Of a stretch of 13,832 nucleotides of DNA, positions 1 to 6,735 are shown one piece after another; positions within the stretch are counted from its first letter, which is position 1; every line of letters starts with the position of its first letter. Position numbers and translations under genes: made by a program. Origin of the DNA: JAVBQU01 sp031548675 (lineage in GTDB: Bacteria > Bacteroidota > Bacteroidia > Bacteroidales > P3); the NCBI GenBank assembly GCA_031548675.1, contig JAVBQU010000024.1, forward strand, positions 1 through 13,832. Direction: 5' to 3'. The notes beneath the pieces were generated by a model, which saw only the letters and a program-made list of their open reading frames with translations, was not told where the DNA came from and searched no databases.

Positions 1-16
1 TAAAACCTACTTTAAT

Positions 17-217
17 ATGATGTTAATTGCAATTTTAATCCCAGCTTTGTCTTTCCTACTTCGTGGGAAAATATTTCAAGGTATTTTGTGTATTATTTTA
101 CAGATTACGCTAATTGGTTGGCTGCCTGCTGCAATTTGGGCTGTAGTATCGCTCAGCAATGCAAGAGCCGAAAAGCGGACAAACAAAATAGTAGAAGCTA
201 TGCGAAACTCCCAATAA
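17..217 (+). CDS. Small YqaE/Pmp3-like (UPF0057) membrane protein
   Basis: This 66-residue protein is mostly hydrophobic. A first membrane segment lies at about residues 3-15 and a second at about 22-46, followed by a charged cytosolic tail rich in Lys, Arg and Glu. The first segment carries a proline (P9) and the second has Gly-Trp-Leu-Pro (34-37) followed by an Ala-rich stretch. This matches the YqaE/Pmp3 pattern of two membrane helices with G-Y/W-x-P in the second. The family is linked to membrane potential and salt or stress tolerance in yeast and plants; its bacterial role is poorly defined. Two ATG codons sit side by side (17 and 20) and either could be used. No in-frame stop is seen before them, so a start left of the window cannot be fully excluded, but the length fits the family. 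It converges on the amidase gene. Confidence 0.72.
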   Translation: MMLIAILIPALSFLLRGKIFQGILCIILQITLIGWLPAAIWAVVSLSNARAEKRTNKIVEAMRNSQ

Positions 218-300
218 TAAAACAGCATATAACATGGTATTGGAGTGAATGGGGCATAACCTCGTAGAAGGTTTGTAAGTAAACTAGCTCTTTCGTACGC

Positions 301-1443
301 TTACTTTTTCATCAATTCTCTGGCTGTTTCCAAGGGAATCCTTTCCCCATTATGCCAAGCAATGATAAAAGCATCTTTATATTTCTTGCGTATCTCCTGC
401 TGCAATTTCACAGCTGCATCCTCGCTATCTTCATCCCCGGCTGTATATTTGTAGGTTTTATTCTGGATATACATTTTCACATTCGGAATATCTTGGAAAG
501 CGGCATCCTTTAATGATTTTTTTTCGGCAGAAATAAGAAACTGCACCCGGAACGAAACTTTTCCTTTTTCCATAGAGCTGTTCGCAGTATCTTTAGCCCT
601 ATTTTCAGGAGAATCGGTAGCATTCGCAACCAAATTATCCTGCTTCTTCGGAATTTCTTTACCATCCGTATTCTTTTCAACACTCTTTTTATAAGAACCA
701 AAAGCATGCACCAGCGAATTAGCTATGGTTTCTTGTCCCTTGGGCGAGGTCATAAATGTTTCCTCCTCCGGATTGCTTATAAAACCTATCTCCGTTAAAA
801 CGCTGGGCATCGTTGTTCTGTAAATTACCGCGAAACCGGCTTGCTTAACCCCTCTGTTCAGCGAAGATAAATTCTTGTCATAGTTTTGCTGTATCAAAGA
901 AGCAAACAACGAGCTTTGCTGCATAAAAGCATTTTGGAACAAGCTAAAAATAATATATCCTTCCGGAGAATTAGGATCAAAGCCGTCGTAATGTTTCTCA
1001 TAATCCTTTTCCAATAAAACCGAAGCATTCTCGCGTTGGGCTATGCTCAGGTTGGCAGCAGTACGTCCCAGTCCCATAATAAAAGTTTCATTTCCGTTGG
1101 CATTTTTTTGGGGAGAAGAATTGCAGTGGATAGATATAAACAGGTCGGCATGGTTGCGGTTGGCAATAGACGCCCGTTGAAAAAGCTCTACAAAAACATC
1201 CGTTTTCCGGGTATAAATAACCTTTACATCAGGGTAAGTTTCTTCAATCTTTTTCCCCAAAAGCAAAGCCACGCTTAGGGCAATGTCTTTTTCATGAGAT
1301 TTAGCTCCCAATGCACCCGGGTCGTGACCCCCATGTCCTGCGTCAATAACCACTTTGGTAAGTTTGCCTTGTCCGTATGCAGCATACGAGAACATTATGA
1401 ATAAGAAAGAAACGGCGATAAATGAAAAGAAGTTTTTGTTCAT
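301..1443 (-). CDS. Secreted N-acetylmuramoyl-L-alanine amidase (Amidase_3) with C-terminal SPOR-like domain
   Basis: This 380-residue enzyme should cleave the amide bond between N-acetylmuramic acid and the stem peptide of peptidoglycan in the periplasm, for example during daughter-cell separation. A signal peptide covers about residues 1-24. The Amidase_3 domain runs from about 30 to 252. Its zinc ligands are H37 (in DAGHGG), E51 and H106 (in SIHCN), and the catalytic glutamate is E218 (in LTEIGF). Residues about 126-178 form an insertion between the second histidine and the rest of the core, in the place where EnvC-regulated amidases carry their regulatory helix; regulation by an activator is therefore possible but inferred. 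A polar linker (about 253-295) leads to a C-terminal region (about 296-370) with an FRVQ start and a DAFIIAWHNGERI end, like the SPOR-like domains of Bacteroidota amidases, which usually bind denuded glycans. The gene is divergent from ung, with a TAnnTTTG element in front. Confidence 0.92.
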   Translation of the reverse strand: MNKNFFSFIAVSFLFIMFSYAAYGQGKLTKVVIDAGHGGHDPGALGAKSHEKDIALSVALLLGKKIEETYPDVKVIYTRKTDVFVELFQRASIANRNHADLFISIHCNSSPQKNANGNETFIMGLGRTAANLSIAQRENASVLLEKDYEKHYDGFDPNSPEGYIIFSLFQNAFMQQSSLFASLIQQNYDKNLSSLNRGVKQAGFAVIYRTTMPSVLTEIGFISNPEEETFMTSPKGQETIANSLVHAFGSYKKSVEKNTDGKEIPKKQDNLVANATDSPENRAKDTANSSMEKGKVSFRVQFLISAEKKSLKDAAFQDIPNVKMYIQNKTYKYTAGDEDSEDAAVKLQQEIRKKYKDAFIIAWHNGERIPLETARELMKK

Positions 1444-1469
1444 AAGAAAATTAGCAATGTTGAATTCTT

Positions 1470-1477
1470 CAAAATTA
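1470..1477 (-). promoter_or_regulatory. Bacteroidota -7 promoter element for the amidase gene
   Basis: On the minus strand this reads TAATTTTG, a full match to the Bacteroidota sigma factor -7 consensus TAnnTTTG. It lies about 26 bases before the amidase ATG, which implies a short leader. I see no good TTTG at the expected upstream distance, so only the -7 half is supported. Confidence 0.5.
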
Positions 1478-1573
1478 CAGCTTTTTATAGTATTATAGTA
1501 TGGAAACCGCTACTTTTTTATACCATTTATCAACACCTTTATTTTGATATTTCTGTTTTCAAATTATATTAAA

Positions 1574-1581
1574 TAACTTTG
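1574..1581 (+). promoter_or_regulatory. Bacteroidota -7 promoter element for ung-trxB
   Basis: The sequence TAACTTTG matches TAnnTTTG exactly and lies 24 bases before the ung start codon. A weak -33 candidate (TCTG at 1552-1555) is 18 bases upstream; a perfect TTTG at 1543-1546 is too far away. It probably drives ung and, by read-through, trxB. Confidence 0.6.
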
Positions 1582-1605
1582 TAAGCTTTTTATACTCTAA
1601 ATAAA

Positions 1606-2286
1606 ATGAATATGATAGATCCCCAAATAGAAGATAGCTGGAAAGCAGCCTTGAGCCATGATTTTGCTCAACCCTACTTTAGTAATCTTAAACAGTTTCT
1701 GGTAGAAGAAAAACAACAATACAAGGTTTTTCCTCCCGGAAAACAGATTTTTTCAGCCTTTAATCTAACCCCTTTTGATAAAGTAAAAGTGGTTATACTA
1801 GGGCAGGATCCTTACCACGATGACGGACAAGCGCATGGATTATGTTTTTCCGTACCCCAAGGGATAATGCAGCCCCCTTCGCTCAAAAATATTTTTAAAG
1901 AACTGGCAACCGATATTCCCGGATTTGTTATTCCTAAACATGGAAATTTAGAAGCATGGGCAAAGCAGGGGGTGTTGCTGCTTAATGCTACCCTTACGGT
2001 TCGGGCACATCAGGCAGGTTCGCATCAAAAACATGGTTGGGAAACCTTTACCGACAGTGTTATTAAACATTTGTCGGATGAACGCGAGGGTTTGGTATTT
2101 ATCCTATGGGGAAACTATGCCATAGCCAAAACAGCTTTGATTGATACCCAAAAGCATCATGTGCTGCAAAGCGTGCATCCCTCGCCTTTATCGGCAAGCA
2201 GAGGTTTTTTTGGATGCAAACATTTTTCTAAAACCAATGAATTGCTGATACAAGAGGGATTAGAGCCTATAAACTGGCAGGTTTAG
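1606..2286 (+). CDS. ung: Uracil-DNA glycosylase, family 1
   Basis: This 226-residue enzyme removes uracil from DNA as the first step of base-excision repair after cytosine deamination or dUTP incorporation. The family-1 signatures are complete. The water-activating motif GQDPYH is at 66-71 with catalytic D68. The uracil-stacking phenylalanine is F81, followed by the conserved VPxGI-x-PPSLKNIF segment. LLLN ends at N127, which reads the uracil base. The DNA-intercalation loop HPSPLS is at 191-196 with catalytic H191. The length is typical for Ung, and no extension or insertion is seen. The ATG at 1606 sits just after a TAnnTTTG promoter element. trxB begins 48 bases after the stop with no obvious terminator between, so the two genes are probably one transcript. 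Confidence 0.97.
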   Translation: MNMIDPQIEDSWKAALSHDFAQPYFSNLKQFLVEEKQQYKVFPPGKQIFSAFNLTPFDKVKVVILGQDPYHDDGQAHGLCFSVPQGIMQPPSLKNIFKELATDIPGFVIPKHGNLEAWAKQGVLLLNATLTVRAHQAGSHQKHGWETFTDSVIKHLSDEREGLVFILWGNYAIAKTALIDTQKHHVLQSVHPSPLSASRGFFGCKHFSKTNELLIQEGLEPINWQV

Positions 2287-2334
2287 AAGGCTGTTTTTAA
2301 GAAAAGAAATTAATTATAAAATTATATACTATCA

Positions 2335-3273
2335 ATGACAACAGAATTTGAACAAGTTAAATGCCTCATAATAGGCTCGGGACCTGCCGGCTATACAGCC
2401 GGAATTTACGCTTCCCGAGCAGATTTAAAACCGGTTTTATATCAAGGCTTACAGCCCGGCGGACAATTAACCATTACTACCGAAGTAGAAAACTTTCCGG
2501 GCTATCCGAATGGAATTACAGGACCCGAAATGATGGAAGAAATGGAGCAGCAAGCTAAAAAGTTTGGAACTGACATCCGTTTAGGCATAGTAGAAAAGGT
2601 AGACTTTTCGGAACGCCCGTTTAAAGTTTTTACAGATGAAGGACATCAATTAAAAGCCGATACCGTAATTATAGCTACCGGAGCCTCTGCCAAATGGCTG
2701 GGCTTAGAAAGCGAAAAGAAATATAACGGACAAGGTGTTTCAGCATGTGCTACCTGCGATGGATTTTTTTATAAGGGTAAAGATGTAGCTGTAGTGGGCG
2801 GCGGAGATACCGCTTGCGAAGAAGCCGCTTATTTGGCAAACCTTTGCAATAAAGTTTATTTGATTGTACGCAGAGACGAATTGCGTGCATCCAAAGCTAT
2901 GCAGCACCATGTAAAAAATAATCCTAAAATTGAAATTCTTTGGAATCAGCATCCGCACGAAATAGTTGGTGATGCAAAAGGCGTGAACGGAGTAATTCTG
3001 CGTAATGCCAAAACCGACGAATTAACCAAAATTGATATTATGGGATTTTTTGTGGCTATAGGTCATCATCCCAATACAGAGATTTTTGCAGGTCAGATAA
3101 ATCTGGACGAAAACGGTTATATAATAACAACGCCTAATTCTACACAAACCAATGTTCCGGGTGTGTTTGCCGCCGGAGATGTGAAAGATACTACTTATCG
3201 TCAGGCTATCACAGCAGCCGGAAGCGGCTGTATGGCAGCCATAGAAGCAGAACGGTTTTTAGGCTCTATGTAA
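2335..3273 (+). CDS. trxB: Thioredoxin-disulfide reductase (NADPH, FAD)
   Basis: This 312-residue cytosolic flavoprotein transfers electrons from NADPH through FAD to thioredoxin, keeping protein thiols reduced. The FAD dinucleotide motif GSGPAGY is at 14-20. The redox-active pair is C138/C141 in the CATCD motif of low-molecular-weight reductases. The NADPH motif GGGDTACEEA starts at 155. The VRRDELRA segment (178-185) supplies the basic residues that recognise the 2'-phosphate of NADPH. The second FAD motif, GVFAAGDV, is at 276-283. Size and domain order are those of bacterial TrxB. It follows ung by 48 bases. The 276-base gap after its stop holds three palindromic repeats. The secreted thioredoxin-fold protein at 7582-8982 acts in a different compartment, so it is probably not a direct substrate. 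Confidence 0.97.
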   Translation: MTTEFEQVKCLIIGSGPAGYTAGIYASRADLKPVLYQGLQPGGQLTITTEVENFPGYPNGITGPEMMEEMEQQAKKFGTDIRLGIVEKVDFSERPFKVFTDEGHQLKADTVIIATGASAKWLGLESEKKYNGQGVSACATCDGFFYKGKDVAVVGGGDTACEEAAYLANLCNKVYLIVRRDELRASKAMQHHVKNNPKIEILWNQHPHEIVGDAKGVNGVILRNAKTDELTKIDIMGFFVAIGHHPNTEIFAGQINLDENGYIITTPNSTQTNVPGVFAAGDVKDTTYRQAITAAGSGCMAAIEAERFLGSM

Positions 3274-3311
3274 TGATAATAAACTTCTTCGAGAAATAGT
3301 AAAATGCAGAA

Positions 3312-3350
3312 CGTCATTGCGAAGCCGAAGAATGAGACTGAAGCAATCTC
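3312..3350 (+). repeat. REP-like palindromic repeat, copy 1
   Basis: Member of a roughly 39-base family that opens with CGTCATTGCGA and closes with GAAGCAATCTC, so ATTGC and GCAAT form inverted ends. This copy is further flanked by an inverted pair, TGCAGA (3305-3310) and TCTGCA (3351-3356). Its interior is diverged and lacks a clear central stem. Confidence 0.75.
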
Positions 3351-3361
3351 TCTGCAAATAA

Positions 3362-3399
3362 CGTCATTGCGAGGAGGCGAGAGCCGACGAAGCAATCTC
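3362..3399 (+). repeat. REP-like palindromic repeat, copy 2
   Basis: Same orientation as copy 1 and starts exactly 50 bases after it. It opens CGTCATTGCGAGGA and closes CGACGAAGCAATCTC. The centre holds a small hairpin, GGC-gaga-GCC. This is the best-preserved member in the window. Confidence 0.8.
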
Positions 3400-3448
3400 T
3401 GCCCTCAAAAGGACTAGTTCAGCAAAGCCAATCTTACTATAAGCAAGT

Positions 3449-3487
3449 AGATTGCTTCCAGCTTCGTTCCTTGCTGTCGCAATGACG
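3449..3487 (-). repeat. REP-like palindromic repeat, copy 3 (inverted)
   Basis: Read on the minus strand it opens CGTCATTGCGA and closes GGAAGCAATCT, like copies 1 and 2 but in the opposite orientation. Copies 2 and 3 could therefore pair into one long hairpin in RNA. Its own inner stem is CAGC/GCTG, different in sequence from the stem in copy 2. Confidence 0.78.
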
Positions 3488-3549
3488 TCGTTAAAATCTA
3501 TATTCCTCGCAGAAGTCTATGAACAGGTCTAAAAAAATAAAACATAAGC

Positions 3550-4149
3550 ATGGATGAAATAACCGAGTCATTAGACCATTTAGAAAAAGAAAAGATAACC
3601 GTAGATATTGGCTGGGCAAATATTTTTAGTATTATAATCTTAATACCCATTACCTTGATTTACGGGCTTCCGTATTATTTAATTTGGGCTAACGAATTAT
3701 TCTTTAAAAATTTCTCATTCCATAAAACGGTAGGATCAAGCTTTATCTTTCTTCTAGTTCTCATAATCGGAATTGTTGCGCATGAATTAATTCATGGAAT
3801 CGTTTTCGCTCTTTTTGCTAAAAGAGGATTTAAATCCATTAAGTTCGGCGTAATGTGGAAAATGCTTACGCCATACTGCCATTGCAATGAACCCTTAAAA
3901 GTAAGGCAATATATAATTGGAGCACTTATGCCGGCAATTGTTTTAGGACTTATCCCTGCGGTGTTTGCCATTGTTATGGGAAATATATCATTATTGATAT
4001 TTGGCATATTTTTTACCATGGCAGGAGCAGGCGACTTTTTGGTTTCATATGCTTTGCGGAAAGAGAAAGGAGATACACTCGTAGAAGACCATCCTTCCGA
4101 AGCCGGATGCTATGTTTACAGACCTATTCAGAAGACCGAAAAAAATTAG
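3550..4149 (+). CDS. DUF3267-type integral-membrane zinc metalloprotease (putative)
   Basis: This 199-residue protein has a short charged N-terminus (1-20) and membrane segments at about 24-46, 62-82, 122-144 and 146-166. The second segment ends in HELIH (78-82), an HExxH zinc motif embedded in a helix, as in DUF3267 and distantly in M50-type intramembrane proteases. A segment TPYCHC-x-EPL (107-115) and a later GAGD (D162, possible third ligand) fit the same family. A zinc-dependent membrane peptidase is therefore likely; its substrate is unknown. The chosen ATG gives a polar cytosolic N-terminus before the first helix. The lipoprotein gene at 4197 starts 47 bases after its stop, so co-transcription is plausible. 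I see no recognisable TAnnTTTG promoter in front; the upstream gap is occupied by palindromic repeats. Confidence 0.8.
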   Translation: MDEITESLDHLEKEKITVDIGWANIFSIIILIPITLIYGLPYYLIWANELFFKNFSFHKTVGSSFIFLLVLIIGIVAHELIHGIVFALFAKRGFKSIKFGVMWKMLTPYCHCNEPLKVRQYIIGALMPAIVLGLIPAVFAIVMGNISLLIFGIFFTMAGAGDFLVSYALRKEKGDTLVEDHPSEAGCYVYRPIQKTEKN

Positions 4150-4196
4150 TTTTCAATATAAGCCCATATTTATCAATCCTTTTAAATTTATACAAG

Positions 4197-5156
4197 ATGA
4201 AAATAAAACATTCAAGTCTGTTTATCTGTTTAATAGCAAGTTTATGCTTATTTTTTTCATGTAAAAATGAGAAAATGGAAACTCTGACCGATTGTATCGA
4301 ATTTGATAGTAAAATTGAAAATCCCGATACATTCGAAGGGCAGGAGTGGAACAACAACATGGATGCTCCAGAAAGAGCCAAATTTATCGATTGGCTTTTT
4401 ACACAGGTGGAAGCCGGCAAAGCCATGATGTATGATGCAAGGTTTCAAAAAACAGATTGGGCTGCGTGGCAGAAATCCGATTCGTCGTTTACCGATTTGG
4501 CGTGGGTAAAACGCAATATTAAAGCTATCCGTTTTAGGGAAAAATGGACTTATAATCCCGAAACATATAAAATGGAAAAAACAGTTTTGGGATTTTGCCC
4601 TATATTGGTAAAAACAGCGTTGGATGCAGATTCTATAGAATATATTGCAAAAAGCACGCCCTTGTTTTGGATAATGCCCGATACAACCCGGCAAGCCGGA
4701 GATAAATTTTTAATTACTAAAAAAATAGCATCCGATGCTGTAATTCTGAATCCTGAAATTAAAGATACAGAATGGTTTTATGAAAACTTGGAAAAAGAGA
4801 AACGAATACAATTTATAGATAAGCTCATGGAGGATGTACTCCAAGCAAAATTACCCATTTATAAGGCAGAAAAAGAGGTTTATCCTTTGGCAGATTTCAA
4901 AGAGGTTTACCATAAAAAATATACGTATACCATTATAACAGAAAACGATGAATCAAAAGATACCACGGTTGTCCGTCAAATAGAACACAAAGATATTTTT
5001 GGTATTCGTTTTATGGAAGCATGGCAGATAGATACCCAAACATTCCGTTTCGAGAAAAATGTTTACGGTATCAATCCGTTAGCCAATATGTACGCTGCAC
5101 AAGGCGATTTCATGGGATTTTCTCCGCTGTTTTGGGTGTTCTTTAAAGAAAAATAA
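4197..5156 (+). CDS. Lipoprotein with two tandem GldN-like units
   Basis: The reading frame is open from 4107, but the ATG at 4197 is preferred. It avoids overlap with the previous gene and yields a clean lipoprotein signal: basic MKIKH, a hydrophobic stretch, and lipobox LFFSC with lipidated C22. The mature 298 residues contain an apparent duplication. Unit A runs from about 51 to 160 and unit B from about 191 to 316. Each begins with a helix containing an R-x-x-FID segment and a Tyr about 15-18 residues later. Each then has IRF-x-E-x-W followed by about 10 residues, EK-x-V and G-(F/I)-x-P (109-135 and 269-294), and ends in PLFW (155-158 and 310-313). The I-R-F-x-E-x-W, then G-I-x-P, pattern resembles GldN/PorN of the type IX secretion and gliding machinery. 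A periplasmic or outer-membrane lipoprotein is likely; the function is not known, and no gldK, gldL or gldM lies in the window. Confidence 0.75.
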   Translation: MKIKHSSLFICLIASLCLFFSCKNEKMETLTDCIEFDSKIENPDTFEGQEWNNNMDAPERAKFIDWLFTQVEAGKAMMYDARFQKTDWAAWQKSDSSFTDLAWVKRNIKAIRFREKWTYNPETYKMEKTVLGFCPILVKTALDADSIEYIAKSTPLFWIMPDTTRQAGDKFLITKKIASDAVILNPEIKDTEWFYENLEKEKRIQFIDKLMEDVLQAKLPIYKAEKEVYPLADFKEVYHKKYTYTIITENDESKDTTVVRQIEHKDIFGIRFMEAWQIDTQTFRFEKNVYGINPLANMYAAQGDFMGFSPLFWVFFKEK

Positions 5157-5168
5157 TAAGATATTCAA

Positions 5169-5196
5169 ATTGCTTCATCCCCGTCATTAGCTTCGC
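5169..5196 (-). repeat. Decayed fragment of the REP-like palindromic repeat
   Basis: ATTGCTTC, a CGTCATT core and AGCTTCG recall scrambled parts of the inverted form seen in copy 3. It lies head-to-head with copy 4 and is likely a relic; similarity is limited. Confidence 0.35.
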
Positions 5197-5197
5197 A

Positions 5198-5229
5198 CGT
5201 CATTGCTAGGAGGTACGACGAAGCAATCT
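5198..5229 (+). repeat. REP-like palindromic repeat, copy 4 (short)
   Basis: Opens CGTCATTGC and closes ACGAAGCAATCTG, sharing both ends with the family. The interior is shortened to about 32 bases overall and the central stem is lost. It lies between the lipoprotein and M16 genes. Confidence 0.7.
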
Positions 5230-5253
5230 GAAATTAATGTTTAAAATTCAAAT

Positions 5254-6474
5254 ATGTACAATTATCATGTGCTGTCCAACGGCATACGTTTGATTCATAA
5301 ATATGTTGATTCACCGGTTACCCATTGCGGCATTATGATTCATGCCGGTTCGAGGGATGAAGCCGAAACCGAGAATGGAATAGCACATTTTATTGAACAC
5401 TGTATCTTTAAAGGAACCCGCAAACGAAAAGCCTACCATGTACTTACCCGTTTAGAACATGTGGGCGGCGACCTCAATGCTTATACAACCAAAGAAGAAA
5501 CCTGTATTTACGCTTCATTTTTAAATACTTATTTCGAAACAGCCTTAGAACTTTTTTCCGATATTGTTTTTAATTCTACCTTTCCCGAAAAAGAAATCCA
5601 GAAAGAAAAAGATGTAATTATTGATGAATATTATTCATACGAAGATTCTCCGGCTGAATTAATTTTTGATGAATTTGACGAATTGATTTTCGGCAGCCAT
5701 CCCTTAGGGCGTAAGATTTTGGGCGATATTAAACTGATTAAGAAGTTTAAAAGTGCAGATATACAAAAGTTTATAGCCAATAACTACCATACCGACCAAA
5801 TGGTAATATGCTCGGTCGGAAAAATTGATATTAAAAAAGTAATTTATTGGACAGAAAAATATTTTGCATCCCAGCCTGCTTCATATCTCCTAAAACAACG
5901 GCAATCGCCTGATTTGTATGTGCCGACTCAAAAAATACAAAAGAGGAAAAATCATCAAATACACTGCATGATAGGAAACAGGGCATACAACAGTGTAGAT
6001 GAACGAAAAGAAGCCATGACTTTGCTTGCCAATCTGCTTGGCGGACCTGCAATGAGTTCACGTTTAAATCTGGCTATTCGCGAAAAATATGGTTTTACCT
6101 ACAATTTGGAAGCCAATTACACACCATATTCAGATACAGGCTTGTGGAGCATTTATTTAGGTACAGATGAAAAACATTTCCCAAAAACCGTAGAATTGGT
6201 TCATAAAGAACTTCGAAAGCTTTGCGATTCTGCTTTAGGTAATATTCAGTTGCATACTGCTAAAAAGCAAATAATCGGTCAGCTGGCTATTTCTTTCGAG
6301 TCTAATCTAAATGAAATGCTATCCATAGGAAAGAGTTATTTAGCATTTAATAAGGTAGACAGCATTGAAAATATGGTGCAAAAAATTGAAAAAATTACTG
6401 CTTCCGAATTATTAGCCATTGCCAACGAAGTGTTTGACCCTAAGCAGCTAAGCACATTGATATATCAGAGGTAG
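5254..6474 (+). CDS. M16 family zinc metallopeptidase (single catalytic unit)
   Basis: This 406-residue peptidase belongs to the insulinase/processing-peptidase family. The inverted zinc motif HFIEH is at 45-49 (H45 and H49 bind zinc, E48 is catalytic). The third ligand is E125 in DVIIDEYY, 76 residues after H49, as expected. The first half ends with the conserved PLGRKILG segment (149-156). The C-terminal half (about 180-406) keeps the conserved R276 and Y283 of IREKYGFTY, which help position substrate. Both M16 halves are therefore present with an intact active site. No signal peptide is seen, so it should act in the cytosol, degrading or processing peptides; the substrate is unknown. The start matches the family, which opens with an x-x-L-S/D-N-G-I-R strand. 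From memory, an M16 gene next to an O-methyltransferase gene is a common arrangement in Bacteroidales; here a repeat-filled 261-base gap separates them. Confidence 0.93.
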   Translation: MYNYHVLSNGIRLIHKYVDSPVTHCGIMIHAGSRDEAETENGIAHFIEHCIFKGTRKRKAYHVLTRLEHVGGDLNAYTTKEETCIYASFLNTYFETALELFSDIVFNSTFPEKEIQKEKDVIIDEYYSYEDSPAELIFDEFDELIFGSHPLGRKILGDIKLIKKFKSADIQKFIANNYHTDQMVICSVGKIDIKKVIYWTEKYFASQPASYLLKQRQSPDLYVPTQKIQKRKNHQIHCMIGNRAYNSVDERKEAMTLLANLLGGPAMSSRLNLAIREKYGFTYNLEANYTPYSDTGLWSIYLGTDEKHFPKTVELVHKELRKLCDSALGNIQLHTAKKQIIGQLAISFESNLNEMLSIGKSYLAFNKVDSIENMVQKIEKITASELLAIANEVFDPKQLSTLIYQR

Positions 6475-6490
6475 ATATTGATACAATTTA

Positions 6491-6574
6491 ACGAGTAAAC
6501 AAGATACAAGCTGTGACAAGTGACATGTAACGCGTGACAAGATTAGATACAAGATAAGTAAACAAGTGGACAAG
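6491..6574 (+). repeat. TACAAG/GACAAG modular repeat, block 1
   Basis: The block opens ACGAGTAAACAAGATACAAG, followed by several variants of GTGACAAG, then GATACAAG and AAGTAAACAAGTGGACAAG. The units are short, imperfect and A-rich. A related piece, CACGAGTAACCAAGATACAAG shortened to its core, recurs at 6632-6652. Much of the 261-base gap after the M16 gene consists of such units. Confidence 0.6.
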
Positions 6575-6579
6575 ATGTT

Positions 6580-6616
6580 CGTCAGTGCGAGAAGGCTTTA
6601 GCCGACGAAGCAATCT
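6580..6616 (+). repeat. REP-like palindromic repeat, copy 5
   Basis: Opens CGTCAGTGCGAGAA and closes CGACGAAGCAATCTC. The centre is GGCT-tt-AGCC, a hairpin at the same place as GGC-gaga-GCC in copy 2 but with different bases. It is embedded between blocks of the TACAAG-type repeat. Confidence 0.78.
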
Positions 6617-6672
6617 CTTTTAGATGCAAGGCACGAGTAACCAAGATACAAGTTGTGACACAACGCAAAAAT

Positions 6673-6697
6673 GTTATGAACGTTTAAACGTTACAAC
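6673..6697 (+). repeat. AACGTT-rich palindromic repeat, copy A
   Basis: This 25-base stretch opens GTTATGAACGTTT and closes AAACGTTACAAC. It carries two AACGTT palindromes and is nearly identical to the 24-base copy B at 7482-7505. It ends 38 bases before the O-methyltransferase ATG. Confidence 0.65.
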
Positions 6698-6735
6698 TTT
6701 ATAAATAATTCAACCATTTTTAAACACGATTGATT

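Noticed and set aside
218..300. Possible terminator between the convergent membrane-protein and amidase genes
   Set aside because: Only a 4-base pairing (GTTT/AAAC around 270-283) is visible and there is no T run, so no terminator can be supported.
1036..1278. 80-codon plus-strand open frame
   Set aside because: It lies inside the amidase gene on the other strand; the amidase frame holds all catalytic motifs, and this one shows none.
3201..3395. 64-codon minus-strand open frame
   Set aside because: It overlaps the end of trxB and runs through palindromic repeat copies 1 and 2. The translation is a by-product of repeat sequence, with no family resemblance.
3312..3487. Regularly spaced repeats that might be a CRISPR array
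   Set aside because: Only two copies share an orientation, the third is inverted, the copies are imperfect, further copies are scattered over 3 kb, and no cas genes are present. They behave as dispersed palindromic elements.
4107..4196. Longer start for the lipoprotein gene
   Set aside because: Starting at 4107 would overlap the metalloprotease gene by 43 bases and bury the lipoprotein signal 30 residues inside the protein. The ATG at 4197 gives a normal signal and lipobox.
4257..4694. 145-codon minus-strand open frame
   Set aside because: It lies wholly inside the lipoprotein gene, opposite strand. Its product is rich in Phe, Cys and His without domain-like pattern, whereas the plus-strand frame has a lipobox and internal repeats.
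6730..6735. TTG start for the methyltransferase
   Set aside because: It would add only two residues before a good ATG at 6736, and family members normally begin at the equivalent of the ATG.
6475..6735. Possible small RNA or tRNA in the gap after the M16 gene
   Set aside because: No cloverleaf pattern or CCA-type end is visible, and the region is explained by repeats and a palindromic element.
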